Shown here piece after piece: positions 35,744 through 42,544 of a DNA stretch of 64,000 nt (positions are counted from its first letter, which is position 1; every line of letters begins with the position of its first letter). A program made the translations under genes and the position numbers. The notes below the pieces were generated by a model. The model did not search any database. It was not told the DNA's origin and saw only the letters and a list, made by a program, of their open reading frames with translations. The DNA comes from Stygiobacter sp. (lineage in GTDB: Bacteria > Pseudomonadota > Alphaproteobacteria > Rhodospirillales > Magnetospirillaceae), in contig VBWB01000020.1 of the NCBI GenBank assembly GCA_006218045.1, positions 42,688 through 106,687 on the forward strand, written 5' to 3'.

Positions 35744-36313
35744 ATGGCATTGTCGGCCATCGCCCTATGTTCGCGCGCGCTGCTGAAGCTGGGCGCCACC
35801 ACCATCGCCAGTTTCGACGAAGGCACCGCCGAATCGGAAGTGGCCGCCAATCTGTATCCGTCGGTGCGTGACGCCACGCTTTCGTCCTATCCGTGGAAAT
35901 TCGCCACCGGTCAGGTCACCTTGCCGCGTCTGGTGGCGCAGCCGGTGGCCGATTATTCCATGGCCTATCAATTGCCCGCCGATTTCCTGCGGGCCATGTC
36001 GGCGGGCGTCGCCGGCCAGGGTTACGGCCTGTCGTACCGCATCGCCGAAAGCCGGCTGCATTGCGACGCCGACGAAGTCACCCTGACCTATATCTTCCGC
36101 CCGGACGAGATGGCCTTTCCGCCGTTTTTCGATCAGGTGCTGATCGCGCGGCTGGCCGCCGAATTCTGCATTCCGCTGACCGAAAGCACCAGCCGGGCCG
36201 AGTTCCTCTATCGTCTGTCCGAGGATGAATACCGCCGGGCCAAGCTGATCGACGCCCAACAGGACATACCCTCGGCCATCACCAGTTTCCCGCTGGTCGA
36301 GGTGCGGTCATGA
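35744..36313 (+). CDS. Phage tail tubular protein A-like (gp11 type)
   Basis: 189 residues, CAGGAG upstream. The start ALSAIALCSRALLKLGATTIASFDEGTAES is typical of podovirus tail tubular A / head-tail adaptor proteins, as is the helical-bundle composition. In T7-like phages this protein forms the gatekeeper ring beneath the portal. The stop overlaps the next gene by 4 bases (ATGA), matching the gp11-gp12 pair. Confidence 0.8.
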   Translation: MALSAIALCSRALLKLGATTIASFDEGTAESEVAANLYPSVRDATLSSYPWKFATGQVTLPRLVAQPVADYSMAYQLPADFLRAMSAGVAGQGYGLSYRIAESRLHCDADEVTLTYIFRPDEMAFPPFFDQVLIARLAAEFCIPLTESTSRAEFLYRLSEDEYRRAKLIDAQQDIPSAITSFPLVEVRS

Positions 36314-38217
36314 GCGGCGGCAACATCACCTTGGCCAAGACCAATTTCACCGCCGGTGAGCTATCGCTCGACATGCTGGGGCGCGGCGATCTGACCGCTT
36401 ACGCCAATGGCGCCAAGCGCCTGCGCAATGTCTTCATCGCCCCCATCGGCGGGGTGTCGCGCCGCCCCGGCCTGCGCCATGTGGACCTTGCCCGGGGCAA
36501 GGGCCGATTGATCGCCTTCGAGTTCAACACCGAGCAGACCTATCTGTTGGTGCTGACCCATCAGCATGCGGACATCTACGCCGACGGCGTGGCGGTGGCC
36601 CATGTGGACACGCCGTGGACCGAGGCGCAGTTGAAGCAGATCAACTGGACCCAGACCGCCGACACCTTGCTGATCGTCCATCCCGAGGTGGCGCCGCGCA
36701 AGCTGACCCGGACCTCGCACAGCGCCTGGACCATCACCAACTGGACGTTCCATGAAGCCGACGGGGTTTTGTTCCAGCCCTATCACAAATTCGCCGATGA
36801 CGAGGTGACGCTGCAACCGTCGGCCACTTCGGGGACCATCACCCTGACCGCCTCGGCGGCGGTCTTCGTCGCCGAGCATGTGGGCACCCGCATGCGCTTG
36901 CAGCAAAAGGAAGTGGAAATCACCGCAATCGTCTCGGCCACCCAGGCCAGCGCCACGGTGAAGCAGAATTTGGTCAATACCAGCGCCCACAAGGATTGGG
37001 AGGAACAGGCCTTGTCGGCGGGGCGCGGCTGGCCGGTGTCGGTCTGCTTCCATCAGGACCGTCTGGTCATCGGCGGCAGCCGCGACCAGCCCAACCGCTT
37101 GTGGTTGTCGAAATCCTCGGATCTGTTCAATTTCGACCTGGGCGAGGCCCTGGACGACGAGGCCATCGAATTCGCCCTGTTGTCCGATCAGGTCAACGCC
37201 ATCCGCCACGTGTTTTCCGGTCGCCATCTCCAGGTCTTCACCTCGGGGGCGGAATGGATGGTGTCGGGCCAGCCGCTGACGCCGGGTTCGATCCAACTGA
37301 CCCGGCAGACCCGGGTGGGCTCGCCCGTCGACCGCACGGTGCCGCCCCGCGACGTGGACGGCGCCACCTTGTTCGTGTCGCGGAGCGGCAAGGATCTGCG
37401 TGAGTTCCTGTTCGCCGACGTCGAGCAGGCCTATCAGTCGGGCGATCTGGCCATGCTGGCCAAGCACGTCATGCTGGCCCCGGTGGATCAGGATTATGAC
37501 GCCGGGCGGCGTCTGTTCCATATGGTCATGGGCGATGGCGCCCTGGCCACCGTCACCGTCTATCGCAGCGAGAAGGTCACCGCCTGGACCGCCCATAGCA
37601 CCGCCGGCCGCTTCCTGGCGGTGGCGGTGGTCGAGGGCGAGGTCTATGTGCTGGTTGAACGCGCGGGGGTCGTGTCGGTCGAATGCTTCGACACAGCCCT
37701 GTCCCTGGATGCGGCGCTGACCGGCAGCGCCGATACCGCCAAGACCATCTGGTCCGGTCTGGGTCATCTGGAAGGGCAGGTGGTGCGGGTGCTGGCCGAT
37801 GGCGCCGCCATCGAAACCCTGGTGGTGCAAGACGGTGCCGTCACCTTGGCGGAACCGGCCAAAAGCGTGCAAATCGGCCTGCCCTACACCCACGAGATCG
37901 AGCCGCTGCCGCCGGTGGTGCAAAGCGCCGGCGGCGCCGGTCCGGGGGCGGTGGTGCGGCTGATCCGGGCGCATTTCCGCCTGCTCGATACCCAGGCCTT
38001 GCATCTGGATACCGGCAAGGGGCCGGTGCCGGTGCCGTTTCGCCGCTTCGGCCGCCATAGCTTCGATGCCGGGCCGCCGTTGTTTTCCGGCGACGTGCAG
38101 ATACGGGCCATCGGCTGGAAGCGTGACGCCTTCGCCCCCCTGTGGCGAATCGCCCAGGACGCCCCCTTGCCCTGCACGGTGCTGGCGGTGGCCACCGAGA
38201 TGAAAATCTCTTCTTAA
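36310..38217 (+). CDS. Phage tail tubular protein B-like (nozzle, gp12 type)
   Basis: 635 residues, beta-rich. The N-terminus TNFTAGELSLDMLGRGDLTAYANGAKRLRN followed by GGVSRRPGLR is a recurring start in podovirus tail nozzle or stabilisation proteins. The middle has the YPVSV-like WPVSVCFHQDRLVIGGSRDQPNRLWLSKS segment, also typical. Expected role: the tail tube nozzle to which fibres attach. It is coupled to the tail tubular A gene and followed 15 bases later by a tail-fibre gene. Confidence 0.8.
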   Translation: MSGGNITLAKTNFTAGELSLDMLGRGDLTAYANGAKRLRNVFIAPIGGVSRRPGLRHVDLARGKGRLIAFEFNTEQTYLLVLTHQHADIYADGVAVAHVDTPWTEAQLKQINWTQTADTLLIVHPEVAPRKLTRTSHSAWTITNWTFHEADGVLFQPYHKFADDEVTLQPSATSGTITLTASAAVFVAEHVGTRMRLQQKEVEITAIVSATQASATVKQNLVNTSAHKDWEEQALSAGRGWPVSVCFHQDRLVIGGSRDQPNRLWLSKSSDLFNFDLGEALDDEAIEFALLSDQVNAIRHVFSGRHLQVFTSGAEWMVSGQPLTPGSIQLTRQTRVGSPVDRTVPPRDVDGATLFVSRSGKDLREFLFADVEQAYQSGDLAMLAKHVMLAPVDQDYDAGRRLFHMVMGDGALATVTVYRSEKVTAWTAHSTAGRFLAVAVVEGEVYVLVERAGVVSVECFDTALSLDAALTGSADTAKTIWSGLGHLEGQVVRVLADGAAIETLVVQDGAVTLAEPAKSVQIGLPYTHEIEPLPPVVQSAGGAGPGAVVRLIRAHFRLLDTQALHLDTGKGPVPVPFRRFGRHSFDAGPPLFSGDVQIRAIGWKRDAFAPLWRIAQDAPLPCTVLAVATEMKISS

Positions 38218-38232
38218 CGGCAGGAACAAAAC

Positions 38233-39636
38233 ATGACCGAGCATATCCAGATCAACGATGTCGCGCCGCGGGTGCAGTACCTGGCCGACGGCATCCAAAG
38301 TGCCTTCACCTTTCCCTTCGCCATCTTCAAACTGGCCGATCTCGAAGTCTGGCTGGACGATGTCCCGCAAGCCGGCGGCTATGCGGTATCGGGGGCGGGC
38401 GTGTCCACCGGCGGCGTCGCCCTGTTCGCCGTACCGCCGGCTGCCGACACCCGCATCACCCTGCGCCGCCGCCTGATCATCGCCAGGACCACCGATTATC
38501 AATCCGACGGCCTGATCCGGGCTAAGACCCTGAACGACGAGCTGGATTATCAGGTGGCGGCGTTGCAGCAAGTGGCCGAGGACGTGGGGCGCGCCGTTCG
38601 TCGCGCCCCCACCGCATTGGCCGTGGTCGATCTGACCTTGCCTGAACCGGCTGCGGGCCGTGGGCTGAAATGGAGCCCCGATGGCAGCCGGCTGATCAAC
38701 TCGGCCAACGATCCCGATGCGGCGGGAGATGTCACCTTGGCGGCGAGCCAGACGCTGCTGGCGGCTGATGCGGCGATGGCGGCCCGCGATCAAGCGGTCG
38801 CTGCCGCCGCCGGTTTGAGTAATCCGTTGTCGGCGACGGCCAATCTGTCCGATCTGGACGACGCGCAGCTGGCCCGCACCAACCTGGGCGTGCCCGCCAT
38901 CGCCGATATGGCGGTGAACGCCCGCGACGAGGAAACCGTCGTCGCGCTCGACGATCTGGCGCTGATCCACGACACCTCCGCCGGCGCCGACCGCAAGATC
39001 GCCATCGCCAACGTGCTGAAGGCGGTAGACCTGCTGAGCACCGATGCCAGCCCCGACAAGGCCGCCGATTACGTCATGACTTGGGATGCGTCGGCGGGCG
39101 ACGTCAAGAAGGTGTTGCTCAGTGGGGTTGGCGGCGGCGCCTGGGAGTTCGTCTCGGCTCAAACCGTGTCGTCAAGTGTCGCCTCCGTCGATTTTACCGG
39201 CTTCGCCGCTGGATACGACTATCTGGTGCAGTTTGAAAACCTGGGCTTCGTCACCACGAATCAAGTGATGGAATACCAGATGAGGGATTCCGCTGGTGTC
39301 CTTACCGGGGCGACCTATCGACAGACAAGAATAACGGTCGATGGCGGGACGGTCACCGGCAGTGGCGCAATGGCCGGCACCTCGGTCGTCATGTCGCCGA
39401 CCCTCTACGTTTCGGCCTATGGCGAGATTGTCATTATCGACCCTCAGGGCGACACAACCAACCGGCAGACCTGGTTTCGCTGCTCGGGCTACGGCACCGC
39501 CGCTTCATCATGGACGTTCAGCCAAGGCGGCGGTCATTACAGCCAATCCATTCACACCGGCCTTCGCCTCAAAACCCAATCGGCGAACATCACCTCTGGC
39601 AACTGCCTGCTCTGGCGACGGAAGAGGAGCGCGTAA
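38233..39636 (+). CDS. Phage tail fibre protein with T7-type N-terminal anchor
   Basis: 467 residues. The first ~130 residues (VQYLADGIQSAFTFPFAIF and LRRRLIIARTTDYQSDGLIRAKTLNDELDYQ) match the anchor domain by which T7-type fibres bind the tail. A variable middle includes a NLSDLDDAQLARTNLG segment of the phage fibre repeat type, then a beta-rich C-terminus (from about 300) that should be the receptor-facing part. It probably determines adsorption together with the three fibre-like genes downstream. Confidence 0.85.
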   Translation: MTEHIQINDVAPRVQYLADGIQSAFTFPFAIFKLADLEVWLDDVPQAGGYAVSGAGVSTGGVALFAVPPAADTRITLRRRLIIARTTDYQSDGLIRAKTLNDELDYQVAALQQVAEDVGRAVRRAPTALAVVDLTLPEPAAGRGLKWSPDGSRLINSANDPDAAGDVTLAASQTLLAADAAMAARDQAVAAAAGLSNPLSATANLSDLDDAQLARTNLGVPAIADMAVNARDEETVVALDDLALIHDTSAGADRKIAIANVLKAVDLLSTDASPDKAADYVMTWDASAGDVKKVLLSGVGGGAWEFVSAQTVSSSVASVDFTGFAAGYDYLVQFENLGFVTTNQVMEYQMRDSAGVLTGATYRQTRITVDGGTVTGSGAMAGTSVVMSPTLYVSAYGEIVIIDPQGDTTNRQTWFRCSGYGTAASSWTFSQGGGHYSQSIHTGLRLKTQSANITSGNCLLWRRKRSA

Positions 39637-39638
39637 CC

Positions 39639-39944
39639 ATGAAGCGACTTGTTATCGACGCCTCGACCGGACGGACAATCGAGACGGAATTGAGCCAAGA
39701 CGATGTCTTGGCGCGGGAGGCGGAGATTGCCGCTCATGCGGCTGCCGTCGCTGGCCAAGCCCGGGCAAATCAGCTCGCCGCCATCGACAGCCGTCTGACC
39801 GCCATCGACGTCGAAGCCATCCGCCCCTTGCGGGCCATGGCCGCCGGCACCGCCAGTCAATTCGACACCGACAAGCTGGCGGCGCTTGAGGCCGAGGCCA
39901 TGGCCCTGCGCGGCCAGCGCGCCGCCCTGGCATCCGCGGTTTAG
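39639..39944 (+). CDS. Small helical protein following the tail fibre
   Basis: 101 residues; the ATG follows the fibre stop by 2 bases. Apart from a short N-terminal strand it is a predicted alpha-helical, Ala-rich protein (REAEIAAHAAAVAGQARANQ and onward). Small genes after a fibre gene often encode fibre chaperones or assembly factors, which is the most likely role here but is by position only. A terminator follows 26 bases later. Confidence 0.65.
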   Translation: MKRLVIDASTGRTIETELSQDDVLAREAEIAAHAAAVAGQARANQLAAIDSRLTAIDVEAIRPLRAMAAGTASQFDTDKLAALEAEAMALRGQRAALASAV

Positions 39945-39970
39945 GCCCCCGACTTTTCCCCCTTCCCCCA

Positions 39971-39999
39971 GCCCCGCCGATCCCCGGCGGGGCTTTTTT
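39971..39999 (+). terminator. Intrinsic terminator just before the second fibre gene
   Basis: GCCCCGCCG (39971-39979) and CGGCGGGGC (39985-39993) form a 9-bp stem followed by six T. The tract ends directly before the ribosome site (GGAG at 40003) of the next gene. An identical hairpin is at 41411-41439. Confidence 0.9.
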
Positions 40000-40012
40000 C
40001 ATGGAGTATACG

Positions 40013-41233
40013 ATGACCCTTCAGCATACCTATGGCGCCAATGGCGCCGCTACGTTGTTTCCGTTTTCCTTCGCCGTCGATGCCGCCAGCGATGTCGAGG
40101 TGCTGATCGACGCCATCGAGCAGACTTCCGGCTTCGTCGTACGCGGCGCCGGCGGCAATGACGGCGGCTCGGTCCTGTTCGACGCCGCCCCGGCCTTGGG
40201 CGCGGTGGTCACCCTGCGCCATCGTGGTCGCGTCAGCGTTTCCGCCCTGGATAGCGCCAGCGGCCATCTGGCCGACAAGCTGGTGGCCGGCGACGGCGTC
40301 AGCCTGAGCGTTGCCGCCGATGCCGATGGCCGCCAGACTTTGACCATTGCCGCCTCGGCGGTGGATGGGGCCTTGCAGGCCGCGCAGAATCTGGGCGATC
40401 TGACCGACAAGACGGCGGCGCGCGGCAATCTTGAGGTCTATTCGACCGACGAGGTGAATACCGCCATCGACGCCAGTTCCGATCTGGCCCTGAAGAAGTC
40501 GGCCAATCTGGGCGATGTCCTCGACAAGGCGGCTGCGCGGGCCAACCTCGAGATCTATTCGACCGGCGAGGTATACACCAAGGCCGAAGCCAACGCTGCC
40601 TTTGCCGACAAGGCCCTGTCCACCGTCGATGCCGCGCTGGTGCGCGGCAATCTGGGGCTGGGCAGCGCAGCCTTGTTGAACGCCGGCAGCGCCGCCGGCA
40701 ACGTCGTCGTCCTCGACGGCTTCGGTCTGGTGCCGGCGGCCCTGCTGCCGGCGCCCGGCCCGTCGGACAGCAGCCCGATCGGGGCGGTGATCCAGTTCGC
40801 CGGCAGCAGCGTCCCCGAAGGTTGGCTGTTGTGCGATGGCAACGCGGTGTCGCGCGGCACCTATGCCGCCTTGTTCGCGGTGGTCGGCACCATTTATGGC
40901 GCCGGCGACGGCTCGACCACCTTCGCCTTGCCCGATCTGCGCGGGCGCGCCGCCATCGGTGCCGGTCAGGGGGTGTCGCTGACCAACCGGACGTTGGGTG
41001 GGAAAGTTGGTGACGAGACGCACGTGCTGACGGTGGCGGAAATGCCGAGCCATTTGCACACATCGTCGATCCCGACCGTTCCTAGCGGCGATGGTGGCAG
41101 CGGTTTCGTTTACAACAACAACCAAGGTGGCTCCTCCTATGGCTACAGCCTCAATAGCAGTAGCTCAGGCGGTAACGCTCCCCACAACACCATGCAGCCG
41201 TCCTTGGTCCTGAACTTCATCATCAAGACCTGA
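40013..41233 (+). CDS. Phage tail fibre with C-terminal tail-collar domain
   Basis: 406 residues. I prefer the ATG at 40013 because GGAG lies 6 bases before it and MTLQHTYGANG is matched by the paralogue; the ATG at 40001 would include that ribosome site. Residues 1-110 form a T7-like fibre anchor. Two fibre repeats follow (NLGDLTDKTAARGNLEVYS and NLGDVLDKAAARANLEIYS). The C-terminal half is a phage tail-collar domain (PEGWLLCDGNAVSRG, LPDLRGRAAIGAG) ending NTMQPSLVLNFIIKT. It is a likely receptor-binding or short-fibre protein. Confidence 0.88.
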   Translation: MTLQHTYGANGAATLFPFSFAVDAASDVEVLIDAIEQTSGFVVRGAGGNDGGSVLFDAAPALGAVVTLRHRGRVSVSALDSASGHLADKLVAGDGVSLSVAADADGRQTLTIAASAVDGALQAAQNLGDLTDKTAARGNLEVYSTDEVNTAIDASSDLALKKSANLGDVLDKAAARANLEIYSTGEVYTKAEANAAFADKALSTVDAALVRGNLGLGSAALLNAGSAAGNVVVLDGFGLVPAALLPAPGPSDSSPIGAVIQFAGSSVPEGWLLCDGNAVSRGTYAALFAVVGTIYGAGDGSTTFALPDLRGRAAIGAGQGVSLTNRTLGGKVGDETHVLTVAEMPSHLHTSSIPTVPSGDGGSGFVYNNNQGGSSYGYSLNSSSSGGNAPHNTMQPSLVLNFIIKT

Positions 41234-41266
41234 CGTGTCTGCGTAAAAGCCGTCATTCCCGCGTCG

Positions 41267-41375
41267 GAGTGTGTGAATTTATCCGCTCCCTTTTACCGTC
41301 TTTCCCGCGACTCCTGGATACCCGCCCGGCGGGTATGACGGGTGAAAGGTGGGAACGGCAAAAATTCACACGCTC
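41267..41375. repeat. MITE-like element with 14-bp terminal inverted repeats
   Basis: The left end (41267-41280, GAGTGTGTGAATTT) matches the complement of the right end (41362-41375) in 13 of 14 bases. Inside is a palindromic CTGGATACCCGCC...GGCGGGTATGACG-type segment (about 41313-41340) resembling REP-like units found in many proteobacteria. It is 109 bp, lies between two fibre genes and has no coding capacity. Confidence 0.65.
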
Positions 41376-41410
41376 TGGCACGGGGGTGACGCCCCCTTCC
41401 CCAATCCCCA

Positions 41411-41439
41411 GCCCCGCCGATCCCCGGCGGGGCTTTTTT
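41411..41439 (+). terminator. Intrinsic terminator just before the third fibre gene
   Basis: The sequence is identical to the terminator at 39971-39999: GCCCCGCCG (41411-41419), CGGCGGGGC (41425-41433) and six T. It ends directly before the ribosome site of the next fibre gene. Confidence 0.9.
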
Positions 41440-41452
41440 CATGGAGCATACG

Positions 41453-42541
41453 ATGACCTTGCAGCATTCCTACGGCACCAACGGCATCAGCGATGCCTTC
41501 GCCTTTTCCTTTCCCATCGACCAGGACGCCGACATCCAGGTGCTGATCGACAATGTCGAGCAGACGTCCGGCTTCACCGTGCATGGCGCCGCCAGCCCGG
41601 GCGGCGGCGTGGTGGTGTTCCTGGCGGCGCCGTCCGCCGGCAAGACCTTGCTGATCCGCCATCGCGGTCGCTCGGCGGTGTCGTCGGACGACGCGTCGTC
41701 CGGCTATCTGTCCGACAAGCTGGTGGCCGGCGCCGGCATCAGCCTGACCACCGAGGAAGACGGCGAAGGCCGTCAGGTGCTGGTGGTCGCCAACACCGAG
41801 GAAACCGGCGACCTGTATCTGAAGAAGGATGCCACCGCCGCCGAAATCGCCGCCTTCGTGGTCGAGTACGGGGTCGCCACCAATACCCTGGACAACGTCG
41901 ATCCAGGGGTTGGCCGGACTCGTCTGCAAGTCCTGTCCGAAGCGGATAGCGACCTGCGTTATTTGAAGAAGACTCCGGTCGGCACCGAAGCTGAGACGTT
42001 CCGGGTCGCCTATGAGGTGGCGAAGGCGGGCGACGTTTACCTCAAGGCCGATGCCAACACGATCTTCGTCACCAAGACTGCCCCTGACGACGCAGCCAGG
42101 ACGAACCTGCGCGACAACTACGCTCTCGCTGAACGGAACCTGCTCAACCTGACCGACGCGTCCGGGGCCCGCACCCGGCTGGGCTTGGATAACGTCGCCT
42201 ATCTGAACGTGGCCCAGGACTGGAGCGCACCGCAGCGCAACCGCGCGCTGTTCGCCGCCAGCGTCGGCGGTTCGGTCACCCTGGATATGGGCACCTACCA
42301 GAACTTCGATCTGACCCTGTCCGCCGACATCACCTTCGCCAATCCCAGCGCCGCCGCGATCGGCCAGCGCGGCACCATCGGCATCATCCCCAATGGCTTC
42401 GCCATTGCCGGCATGGGGGACCAGTGGAAGCGGGTGGGCGACACCGGCGCGCCGTCCGAGATCACCGGTCAGGGCCGCATCGACTACCACATCCGCGGCA
42501 CGGGCCGCATCGAGTACGCCTATAACGACGTGGAGGCATAA
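41453..42541 (+). CDS. Phage tail fibre paralogue
   Basis: 362 residues from the ATG at 41453 (GGAG at 41443). The first ~100 residues (MTLQHSYGTNGISDAFAFSF, VLIDNVEQTSGFTVHGA, SGYLSDKLVAGAGISL) are closely related to the N-terminus of the previous fibre, so the anchor was duplicated. The rest differs: it has repeats such as AARTNLRDNYALAERNLLNLTDASGARTRLGLDNV and ends in a beta domain instead of a tail-collar domain. The two therefore look like alternative or complementary fibres sharing one attachment module. Confidence 0.82.
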   Translation: MTLQHSYGTNGISDAFAFSFPIDQDADIQVLIDNVEQTSGFTVHGAASPGGGVVVFLAAPSAGKTLLIRHRGRSAVSSDDASSGYLSDKLVAGAGISLTTEEDGEGRQVLVVANTEETGDLYLKKDATAAEIAAFVVEYGVATNTLDNVDPGVGRTRLQVLSEADSDLRYLKKTPVGTEAETFRVAYEVAKAGDVYLKADANTIFVTKTAPDDAARTNLRDNYALAERNLLNLTDASGARTRLGLDNVAYLNVAQDWSAPQRNRALFAASVGGSVTLDMGTYQNFDLTLSADITFANPSAAAIGQRGTIGIIPNGFAIAGMGDQWKRVGDTGAPSEITGQGRIDYHIRGTGRIEYAYNDVEA

Positions 42542-42544
42542 ACC

